Of a DNA stretch of 64,000 bases, positions 11,660 through 21,075 are shown in pieces. The notes beneath the pieces were generated by a model that did not search any database, was not told the origin of the DNA, and was given only the letters and a program-made list of their open reading frames with translations. The stretch spans positions 15,245,132 to 15,309,131 of the forward strand of contig CM055105.1 of NCBI GenBank assembly GCA_029204225.1, written 5' to 3'. The stretch is from Diphasiastrum complanatum (lineage: Eukaryota; Streptophyta; Lycopodiopsida; Lycopodiales; Lycopodiaceae). The position numbers and the translations under genes are program-made. Every line of letters begins with the position of its first letter. The stretch's first letter is position 1.

Positions 11660-12834
11660 TGTTGTAAAGCTACCTTTACAAGCTTTACTTCCGGCGCCGC
11701 TCCCGGCACCACTGTGACCAGAATCCAGCCGGCGCCAAGTTCCTATGGCTGAAAATCTTTGATCGGTTCTAGCGGAGTCCAGAGAGCTCAGATCGATGTG
11801 CAATCGCCTCACACGATCTAGGCATGATTAAAGGAAACATGGGGATCAATAAAATCTAGAGAGAGCAAATGACTTTCTAGAAAGAGAAAATCCTAGAGAG
11901 AGAAAAACGTGCTTTACCAGCTTGGGTAGAGTGCTTGGTATGAGGGGGGGTGCCGAATCACACCAATACTATAGGGGAGTGCGAGTTGCGACTCAGGGCG
12001 AGCTCCAACCAAGTCTCAGTCTCCCTTGCTGGAATGTTGTCATGGCCCTCGCCTTGGCATGCTAGCGCCCCGGAGACTAGGGTCGGTCACACACTTGAAA
12101 TATAACCTTCTCAGATTTATCAATAAAGTGGGATTTTTCTCAAACTGACTCTGATTACCTTCTAGGTTTCAGTGTTCGGTAAAAGCGCCAGTTGTAAGGC
12201 CGCTTCCAAATTTTTAAGTTGGCACATAGCTGAGGGTCGTATCCCGGAATGCCAGCGGTATGCCGTCGGGACCACTCGGTCCGTGGCGCCAGCGGTATGC
12301 TGTCGGGCCATTTGGTCCAGGAACTGGTTGTTTCCATATCTGTCGCGGCTTGTGGTTCTGAGTGTTCCTTGCATGAACGTGAATGGGTTAAGCTCTTGGG
12401 GAACGGGCTCTAACCTGTCGACTGAGTTGGATGGCTTGCTTGGGTGGAAGTTATCTGTTTATGGCTGTCCAGTCTGGCGTGGCGCCAGGTCGGCTTCCAG
12501 CGCTCGTGACGAAGCTTTCAGTTGGTTAAGTCTGATGTAAGTCAGACCACTTGCTTGGATTGTATGTTACTCGTTTGTAACGAAGCTTCGAGTTGGTTAA
12601 GTTTGATGTATGTCGGGCGGCTTGCTTGGAGGGAAGTCACCCACATTGGGACCCCCGATCTAGCATGGCGCCAGGTTGGATCTCAATGTTGGTTTTCAGG
12701 AACTTCAAGTTGGTTAAGTCTGATCGTTGTTGGCGAGTTGGCTGCTTGTATGTCAAGTGAGTTTGGATGGCAAGAGTTGAAGGCTGGGAGGCTAAGTCGT
12801 GGTTCCCGGCTCCCTTTGGGATGCCTGCGCTACA
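11660..12834 (+). repeat. 5' LTR of coding-less element
   Basis: 1175 bp, starting TGTTGTAAAG and ending CTACA. It lacks a GC-rich block of about 70 bp near its start that is present in the 3' LTR at 15208-15277. Confidence 0.9.
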
Positions 12835-12919
12835 TGTGGTATCAGAGCCGACTGGCCGGTCAGCTATGCGGATCTCACAAAAATGGCCACGGTTTGGGGT
12901 TCATCAAGACAACTGTTGT

Positions 12920-13312
12920 GCAAGGTGCTGCCCACAATGTAAGCACGGGTGCGTCCATGGTCGGGGTGGTTGGCAGAACGGGGGACTTGATGAGTCAAGG
13001 TGCTGCCCTTGAGGTGTAAGCACGGTCAGTTCTCGCGGTTCGGGCCTGGCGCTGTCTGCACGTAGGACGGATGAGGCAAAGTGCTGCCTAGGGAGGTGAA
13101 AGCACGGTCTGTACCTTGTGGGGTGCGGGGCGACATATTCGAACTGTACGGGTTAACCATTGATATAGAGATGCTGCTCGAATTCGGGTGTAAAACACGG
13201 GTGGTTAGCTGCTAGTGCGGGATAGCTGCCGATCGTTTAGCTATAAGGGCTATCGACCAAAAAGTGGTGGGGCGTGACTGAGGCAATGTGCTGCTTAATG
13301 GTGAAAGCACGG
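12920..13312 (+). other. Series of GTGCTG...AGCAC hairpins in the leader
   Basis: Four units each start GTGCTG and end AAGCAC(GG), able to pair as GTGCT/AGCAC with loops of about 12-16 nt. They lie at 12925, 13000, 13081 and 13288. The gypsy leader at 57.56-57.95 kb keeps the series in inverse orientation. A packaging or dimerisation signal is an inference from position just after the primer site. Confidence 0.6.
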
Positions 13313-13319
13313 ATAGTTG

Positions 13320-15171
13320 GAGGGGTGTCCTATGTGGGCTGATTCCGTGATCGACTTGTATGGGCGTGACCAGGCAAAGGTCCGTTGGCAGGACCATCTC
13401 AAAGGGGGACCTTGTCTTTGTTACTTGTTAGTAAACCTGCCTGAGTGTCTTACTTGTATGTATTCGTGGTGAGTCTTAGTACTCGTGCTTTGCCTGGTTT
13501 GCATGATTGCTTGTGATACAAGGAGCTGATGGCTCGAGAAGGAACCTTTTCTTTTGAAGGCTGATACCATCAAACAAAGAGGACTACAAAATCTGTGGGG
13601 CAGATTTGCAGTTCAAGTACTCGCACGTGAACGACAACGAAACGACTCAATGTTTGCAAAGGATGGATGGCTAGCCTATTTCTTGGGTTAGTTTCATTTG
13701 CGACAACGCCCACAAGATGCAAGCAGGAAGTCAAAAGTTGGAAAGGGCAATTTCAGGGGACATCTAGTATGGAGCAGTTGGTCTTTATTTTGGGACGGCC
13801 ACCTTCGGAACTGAAACTCACTGAGCATGGGTGATATCCAGTATCAGTTGGGTTTTTCCTCACAGGGGAAAGACTAGGATCCTCTTCAGAGATTGGCAAC
13901 AAGTTGGATCGAGCCATAATCCTAGCAGATGGGAAGCAAAGTGTTGGAAAGGCTTTTTGTCCGAAGAACTTTACTCTAAGACCAATCAGCTGATTTTATA
14001 AGTGGAGGGGAACTATCACACACACCTCTCTCTTGGGGCAAAGTTTGAATGAAGGTTGATCAAAATGGGGGCAAATTCAAGGTGACCTAGCCATACTCAC
14101 ACGAGGAGACTGGCGAACTTTGGACCTAATAAGTTGACAAGTTTTTGTTGTGGAAAGGAAAGATTGTTATAGGCTTTCTCTGGACCAGCAATGATGAGAA
14201 AACATATGAGTACGCTGGCTTGTGTTACGTGTAAGGCAGCTGATCAATGAAGGAACTGTGAAAGTTGAGTCTTGCATGAGAGACTTGGTATTTCGAACGG
14301 ACGCTAAGGGACAGTTCGCATTGAGATCGGACTAGTGCAAACTCTGGGTGCATGTGTCTGATTCAAAGAGATCTACTTGAAGCCAAGCTCGATGTACACT
14401 TCTTGTTTTGATTGTGAGGCAACTGACCAGTGATGGAATTGTGAAAGTCAAGTTTTGCACGACGGACATGGTGCTTCAAACAAACGCGAAGAGATAGTTC
14501 GGATGTGGATCAAACTGGTGCGACTCTTTGGCTTTCCACGAGGTCAATCGTTACATTTGGGCTGATTCAAAGAGCTACTTCAAGCTAAGTGAGAGGTGCA
14601 TTGCGGAGTACTCAATCTTTGCCTACCTTAAAGAGCCAAGATGGAAAAGTATCAAGATCAGGCTGGGACAAGGAGAGAAATCAAGGTGCAGAAGCAACAA
14701 GGCACGGAGTGGACCATAAAGTGGGCAATCAAACGATAAATCCTTTGGCTCAGGGAGCCCTGATACCTGTGCGAAACTGAACAAATCTGGACTCAGGGAG
14801 CTCAACACAAAGTGCATCAAGGACAAATCAGGAGCTCAAAGGAGTTCCAAAGTCGAAAGTCAGAAGCGACAGGGGCGAACATTTCAAAGAAAGGCCTCTG
14901 TCACCAGTTAATAAGGTTTTTGGGTTTTACGAAAGCGATATCAAATCTACGCTTTTCCCAGACAAAGATATATTTTCAAGTTATGTAATCTTTCAGTACA
15001 AAGAGCGGAGCCTCCGACTTGTGGTGTGCCAGCTTCAATGTTAATAAAAAGTGGCCAGTAAATTGAGTACTGTGCCAAGTAGCTTAAATGTATAGTTATT
15101 TTAATTGGGAGACACCTTTACTTTAGTATGACATCTGATGAGGACATCAAATTTTATAAAGGTGGGGTGGA
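13320..15171 (+). other. Non-coding interior of the LTR element
   Basis: No protease, RT or integrase motif was seen, only short ORFs. The stretch ends with an AAAGGTGGGGTGGA polypurine tract. Confidence 0.65.
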
Positions 15172-16415
15172 TGTTGTAAAGCTACCTTTACAAGCTTTAC
15201 TTCCGGCGCCATCGGCGCCTGCTATGTCCCCGACGCCAGCAGCGCCCCTGCTGCGCCCGGCGCCAACAGCGCTGGCGCCGCTCCCGGCGCCACTGTGACC
15301 AGAATCCAGCCGGCGCCAAGTTCCTATGGCTGAAAATCTTTGATCGGTTCTAGCGGAGTCCAGAGAGCTCAGATCGATGTGCAATCACCTCACACGATCT
15401 AGGCATGATTAAAGGAAGCCTGGGGATCAATAAAATCTAGAGAGAGAAAATGACTTTCTAGAAAGAGAAAATCCTAGAGAGAGAAAAACGTGCTTTACCA
15501 GCTTGGATAGAGTGCTTGGTATGAGGGGGGGTGCCGAATCACACCAATACTATAGGGGAGTGCGGGTTGCGACTCAGGGCGAGCTCCAACCAAGTCTCAG
15601 CCTCCCTTGCTGGAATGTTGTCATGGCCCTCGCCTTGGCATGCTAGCGCCCCGGAGACTAGGGTCGGTCACACACTTGAAATGTAACCTTCTCAGATTTA
15701 TTAATAAAGTGGGATTTTTCTCAAACTGACTCTGATTACCTTCTAGGTTTCAGTGTTCGGTAAGAGCGCCAGTTGTAAGGCCGCTTCCAAATTTTTAAGT
15801 TGGCACATAGCTGAGGGTCGTATCCCGGAACGCCAGCGGTATGCCGTCAGGACCACTCGGTCAGTGGCGCCAGTGGTATGCTGTCGGGCCATTTGGTCCA
15901 GGAACTGGTTGTTTCCATATCTGTTGCGGCTTGTGGTTCTGAGTGTTCCTTGCATGAATGTGAATGGGTTAAGCTCTTGGGGAACGGGCTCTAACCTGTC
16001 GGCTGAGTTGGATGGCTTGCTTGGGTGGAAGTTACCTGTTTATGGCTGTCCAGTCTGGCGTGGCGCTAGGTTGGCTTCCGACGCTCATGATGAAGCTTTC
16101 AGTTGGTTAAGTCTGATGTAAGTCAGACCACTTGCTTGGATTGTATGTTACTCGTTTGTAACAAAGCTTCGAGTTGGTTAAGATTGATGTATGTCGGGCG
16201 GCTTGGTTGGAGGGAAGTCACCCACATCGGAACCCCCGATCTAGCATGGCGCCAGGTTGGATCTCAATGTTGGTTTTCAGGAACTTCAAGTTGGTTAAGT
16301 CTGATCGTCGTTGACGAGTTGGCTACTTGTATGTCAAGTGGGTTTGGATGGCAAGAGTTGAAGGCTGGGAAGCTAAGTCGTGGTTCCCGGCTCCCTTTGG
16401 GATGCCTGCGCTACA
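15172..16415 (+). repeat. 3' LTR of coding-less element
   Basis: 1244 bp, highly similar to the 5' LTR except for the added GC-rich block with repeated GGCGCC-type units at 15208-15277. Confidence 0.9.
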
Positions 16416-17815
16416 CTCATCCTCATCTCCTGTGGTTGCCATCACACCACCTGCTAGACCTAGAATGCGGAACCGCAGTAGGTGGCTCCCTGAGATACGC
16501 AAATATCAAAGGTCAACAGCTCTGTTGATCCCAAGAGCTCCATTCTACCGTGCTGTCCGGAACATAACAAGAAATGATCTCGAACAGCACGTTAGATTCA
16601 CATCGAGTGCTCTTCAGTGCCTTCAGGAGGCTGCTGAAGACTATATTAGTCTTTTTTTTTAGGGTTCTTTTTTGCTTGCCATCCATACCAAGAGGGTTAC
16701 CATAATGCCCAAGGATTTTCAACTTCTGATGAGAATGAGGGATAGGTACTGTAGGTTACATGTATCTCAGCCTGCTACTCTTAGATCAACTCCTGTAGAT
16801 AGGACTCATCTTCCTACGAAGCGTCCTAGGAAGCAGACAGCCCCCAAGCGTGCTCCTAAGAAAGTGAAGCCTATCCCAGAATCCATTGTAGATAATGCTG
16901 CTATTGATAATGCTGTAAATATAGCTACCTCTGTTTTGGATACTCCTATAATTGTTGTAGATACTACACATCCATCTCCTCCTCCTCCTCCCAATTTCTA
17001 TACATATATAGATTCAGATGATTATCTTAAATTTGAGAAAGACATATCGGATGCTATAGATACAATTGGTACTCCTTTTTGTTTTAGACTAGAAGAACTT
17101 GATTTTAGTATTAATTTTAGAGTTCTAGATTGTCTGGATCTCAAAGACAGACGAGCTTCGATCCTGTGATAGAGTCCGGACTGACACTCTTGCAATTTGA
17201 CATTGAGCATTTTGAAATCAATATTCTAATGAAATATTTTCAATCTAATTCATTCTGTTTCATAATTGATTTCTTGTGTGCTGAATTATTTTGCAGTCAC
17301 CCTAGCAAAATGATTCATTCAGTTGTGGGTGGTACACATTGTACAATGCCAAGCTGTTTTTTGAGTGGTTCATCCTTCAACAAGATGTTGATATTTCTAA
17401 GGTAATAAATTTTGTTTATTCTTATTTTGGAATTATGATTAGTTTTCTATTCTGGTGATGTTGTTGGCCATTACTAATACATGAATGTTCTATTTTGTAG
17501 TTTACACTTCCTGAGTACACATCAAGCCATGTGTACAGATTTAGACAAGAAATTATCCTGAGTATACTGGCTAGGGCAAGGCTTCAGTCTCCCGTTATTG
17601 ATGATGGTGCAAAGGATGATGTAGTTGTACTAAATTAAGATAAAAAAAATATAGATAGCATAGAACAAAAATACATGTATAGACTTCATAGAAAAATATA
17701 CATTGATAGTTTATGAATTTGGGAGCACAAAATACATGTACAGATGCCTAACTTGGGCTTTCATTTATTGAATAAAAGGGTGTATACACAGATGTTTACT
17801 AAAGTTTATTTGAAG

Positions 17816-19218
17816 CTATTGTTCTCCCACAATGGTGATTGTTGTAGGTAGATCTTTGCAGCACATTATCAGCTCCTGTCTTTTTCTCGTCTGTGACATG
17901 GCAAATATTAATGAATGTGCAATTGTAAATGATGACATTTTCTATTATTTTGTTCTATTTTGAAATGGCAATAAACATAAAGTACTTACGAGTCTTCCGT
18001 TGATGATAAATCTGAAATATGTTGGTAGATTGGTTTGTAATAGCATGAGCTCTGTTCTGATAAAATCAAGCTTCCACTGCTCTTCCACCTCAATCATAGT
18101 CAAATATTCCTCATTGTAGATAATGCTTATCTCCATTCGGTTTGTGTGACCATTTAGTTCAAAGTCTTGATCCAGTGGTAGCCATGTACCTTCAATTTTC
18201 TTGTATCTTTGGTAGCTAAATGTGAGACTGAGCATTTGCTTTTCGATATGATAATGAAAGATCATTGAGGACTTTTTAATCCTGCATTCTATGTCATTAT
18301 TTGTTTTACTATCCCAGCCTTGATCCATGAGATCTGACAAAGTCTCATCTGATAAATCCTTGCAAACAAATAAAGTTGGTGTCCTACGAACACTAGCACT
18401 CGAGAAAAAATCAACAAATGTATGCAATGAGATAAACCAACTTAGGTGAACAATTTTTGAGCCTGTGCTTATCTTCATAGCATTTTTAATATCAACGAGT
18501 AGCTTGCATCTCAAGGATTCAGAAACAATGCTGTCAGGAGTAGGCCGCTCATCACTTTAAAATCTAGTCAATGGAATTGCTTCGAGCTTGCCAAAACCTC
18601 CATCTGTTTGTGGCGTATATAAAGATTCATAAAAATAGATACCACAATCTGCAAGTTCCTTTGGACTTCTTCCTCTGTATTGTAGCTTTCCAACATCAGA
18701 GTGAATCACGTCTAATATTCCTGCAAGTGATTGTGCAGGCTCCCATTCACTTATGCATGATGGATATAAATCTAAAAGAAAAAAACAATGTTGAAGCATT
18801 TAAATCATAATCTGAAGAGCATCAATAAAGGAAATCACCTATGATTGCTGTAGAGTGCATATGTTTTGATATACTTACAATTACATTTTTGATGATCATG
18901 AGGATTGATATCATGTACTTTGATTTCTGAATGCATATATACATGTTGCACTAAGACTTCTGATATCGATTGACCTCCCGGGGTAGTCTTAAACTCCAAA
19001 ATTTTTGCTTTCCAATAAGATTTCTAAGTCATTTTTGCTCTTTTCTTTTGTCGAAAATTGCCCTTTGATGATGGATGCAGCGATACCCATGAGTTCTTCG
19101 TATATTTTGTTGGCTTCCAGTTATCAGCTTCATCTTTCTCATTGTAAAGAATCACAGAATCGATTGTAGATCTGGGTCTCCTCGCCTTTGCTATTTTCAA
19201 AGCTTGGGCGCCCAAAAT
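17816..19218 (-). pseudogene. Gene X of element A: unknown multi-exon gene
   Basis: Exon-like frames read leftward: 19215 (RRPRSTIDSVILYNEKDE), a HDINPHDHQKCNC stretch ending at a GTAAGT donor near 18880, then EWEPAQSLAGILDVIHSD (18780), LVDIKNAMKISTGSKIVHL (18500), and a last exon 17890-17816 joined to NGRL by a GTAAGT...CACAG intron. I do not recognise the family. In-frame stops near 19024 and 18557 suggest decay, unless they lie in unrecognised introns. It converges with H3-Ulp1, as P converges with T, which gives the element two convergent pairs. Confidence 0.5.
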
Positions 19219-19653
19219 CTCTCTGATATGTTACTTAATTTTAAGTTTTCGTATCACATTTAATCTAATGTGAATGCCAACATAGTCACAGTTACTGCGT
19301 ACACCATATTTTATGTAACTGTACATACTATATTTCTATAACTGTAACTAGTATAGTTAGAAAATTTCATTATACTAACCAACATAGTAAAGTAAATTTA
19401 ACTTGAGATATTGACGTCGGGCAGATTAGCACGTGTCGGGCAGGAAGAAGAATCCAATGGGATACGTCCATGCTGCCCGGACACAAATTTCAAAGTTTTC
19501 TATATTGCATTTTTATTTTTTAGTTAATTTGAACTACGTTACGTAGATTTCAAATTTGTGCATTTTGATTGGGCCTGGTGACGGTCGAAACTAAAGAAAA
19601 AAAATAAAAGTATCTTTACAAAGGGTCTTTTTGATATTGAGAACTCCTCTAAT
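19219..19653. repeat. Right subterminal region and TIR of element A
   Basis: The last 150 bp (ACGTAGATTTCAAATTTG...ATCTTTACAAAGGGTC...GAACTCCTCTAAT) match the right end of the MITE at 30085-30221. A GCACGTGTCGG box lies at 19430. This stretch would also be the promoter side of gene X. Confidence 0.7.
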
Positions 19654-19855
19654 GCAACATGGTTTCAGACATTATAATTGCCCGCACCACACCTATAGTT
19701 TCATCCTCCATAAAAAATCCAGACTCACCAACCGATACTTTGGAGACAACGGTGAAGACTTTCATGTATTGCCCGCTGGAACTAGGCTTTTGAACAATTT
19801 TCCATGCCTTTGTAAAGAAAATTGGATTCACATCACCAATGGGCATGAGGACAGT
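19654..19855 (-). pseudogene. Gene M copy 1, 5' part
   Basis: From an ATG near 19846 it reads MPIGDVNPIFF, KAWKIVQKPSSSGQYMK and VVSKVSVGESGFF. It is the start of the protein whose remainder is at 5866-6253 on the far side of element A. Function is unknown. Confidence 0.5.
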
Positions 19856-19869
19856 CTCTTCTGTTGCGT

Positions 19870-20040
19870 AGAAAGACGCTTATCATATAAAAAACATTCA
19901 TATAAAGATGCAACCAGTCATACATCCTGCGATGCATGCCATAAAGACAAGATGTCCCTTACACCTTTTATAAAGGACTCCTTTAGGATGATAGAATTCT
20001 TGGAGTTGATACATTCGGACATCTGCGGACCTCTTGACGT
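19870..20040 (+). pseudogene. Copia pre-integrase/integrase fragment
   Basis: The frame contains CDACHKDKM, then LELIHSDICGPLDV, which is the zinc-binding end and first Asp region of a copia integrase. It stops at about 20040 and is followed by a second copy of gene M. An almost identical fragment is at 26485-26660, so M plus this fragment is a duplicated unit. Confidence 0.75.
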
Positions 20041-20423
20041 GATTTTTTTGATGTAAGTTTTTGTTGTGCTTGTTTTCTGCCTCCAGATAAAGTTGGAGCT
20101 GTCGATGGTGCCGGTTCTGTCTCAGAGAATAATACCACTTATGTTCCTCTCAGCTCGCTGACTACGGCCGTGGCAATTTCAGCTGTCTCCATCATTGTTT
20201 CTTCACGTTCTCGCACCATTTCATACAAGTTTTGAAGAGCAATCATCCCATCGAGTAAATTTCCATAATATCTACGCAATGCACCAGTTGAGTCATGAAT
20301 TTTGGGTGCCTCCGTATAAGGCACTGTATCCGAGCAAGAAAGAACAAAATGGCATTCTTCTCCATTAGAACCTCGGGTCATGAATTCAACCCTTTCAATC
20401 AACATGGTTTCAAACATTATAAT
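20041..20423 (-). pseudogene. Gene M copy 2, 3' part
   Basis: Shows the same FVLSCSDTV, EAPKIHDSTGALRRYYG, LLDGMIALQN and TAEIATAVVSELRGT segments as copies 1 and 3. It is cut by the copia element at 20424. Its 5' part continues at 26283-26458. Confidence 0.5.
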
Positions 20424-21075
20424 TGTGAAAAACTCAGATCCAAAAGATGCTAAAGTTTCATAAAGATCTTGGCCATGGAAGTTATGCACATCTAGATTGA
20501 AAAAATGATAGAAATTGTGATGTTAAGCATACTAAACATCAACTAAACATCAAAATCTGATCATAAGCTTCCACAAACAGAAACTTGCTGTCCCTGTCCG
20601 TACTTCAGAGCCTACAACCTGCATTTCACACGTGTGAAGCCATAGCAACAAAGAAATCACAATTCTAGTGGCTAGAATGCAAGATATGAACAAAAAGTGA
20701 GAGAGAAGAAGATGGATCTTCAAAGAGCATAACATTCATTCAATAGAATGAAAATGAGATGTGTACATACTCGTGGAGATGGCTATTTATAGCAGCCATA
20801 GTGCCTCTTGGCCACTTGTCTTATGATAGGCTAAAATTGGGGTCCAATAGGATTCACCCATATACCTAGAAATTTGGTCAAATAGGAATGCACCAAATTA
20901 TGAGCCAATAGAAGAGCTCCACACTCGACCTCCTCTAATTAATGTGACCTCAAAAGTAGTGTACACATACTTTGGGCCTCTACATACATGTATGAACCTA
21001 TCTCTAACTTTTATTTGGCCATAGGCCTACAAAATCTCAAGTTAGGAAAATACTACTAGTTGACAATTTTTCACA
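20424..21075 (-). repeat. 3' LTR of the 20-26 kb copia element
   Basis: 652 bp, TG...CA ends. It contains the palindrome TTCACACGTGTGAA at 20625-20638. The coding frame ends in the first bases of this LTR. Confidence 0.95.

Larger units (their letters stand above)
11660..16415 (+). mobile_element. Coding-less LTR retrotransposon (LARD-like)
   Basis: Two LTRs (11660-12834 and 15172-16415) begin TGTTGTAAAG and end GCGCTACA. The target duplication CTCAT lies at 11655-11659 and 16416-16420. TGGTATCAGAGCC at 12837 is an initiator tRNA-Met primer site, and GGTGGGGTGGA before 15172 is the polypurine tract. The 2.3-kb interior has no Gag or Pol. Its leader matches that of the gypsy element at 57.4-58.0 kb, and its LTR start matches the one at 58921. 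It is therefore probably a non-autonomous derivative of that gypsy family. Confidence 0.9.
11611..17638 (+). pseudogene. Histone H3-like/Ulp1 fusion gene of element A (copy 3)
   Basis: The start is ATG at 11611 (MDRRKQTRRDFFSPGS). The frame is split at 11660 by an LTR element and resumes at 16421. The H3 fold follows: EIRKYQRSTALLIPRAPF, VRFTSSALQCLQEAAEDYI, then IHTKRVTIMPKDF. Next is a basic linker (KRPRKQTAPKRAPKKVK), then an acidic conserved region (YLKFEKDISDAIDTIG). The Ulp1 end is in exons 17306-17401 (QNDSFSCGWYTLYNAKLFF) and 17501-17638. Lesions: an in-frame TAG at 16660 inside the histone fold, a frameshift near 17160, and loss of the HWS catalytic-His segment seen in copy 2. Nuclear chromatin role and SUMO/ubiquitin-like protease activity are family inferences. 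Confidence 0.8.
6254..19653. mobile_element. Element A: large TIR DNA element with T, P, H3-Ulp1 and X genes
   Basis: The left end reads ATTAGAGGAGTTC at 6254 and the right end GAACTCCTCTAAT at 19641-19653, an inverted pair. The right end continues inward as an AAAGGGTCTTTTT block that also occurs in a MITE at 30.2 kb, and its mirror form occurs at the left end of element B (34758). The ends split gene M: 5866-6253 and 19654-19855 are contiguous in M copies 2 and 3. No convincing target duplication is visible. Without the LTR element inserted at 11660-16415 it is about 8.6 kb. It resembles no TIR superfamily that I can name with confidence. Confidence 0.75.

Noticed and set aside
12172-13019. 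ORFs inside the LTR and leader at 12.1-13.0 kb
   Set aside because: They repeat in the other LTR at 15.7-16.5 kb with different ends and lie in LTR or leader sequence without protein motifs.
18557-18810. Plus-strand ORF at 18.57-18.81 kb
   Set aside because: Antisense of gene X, whose minus-strand frame is supported by splice sites.
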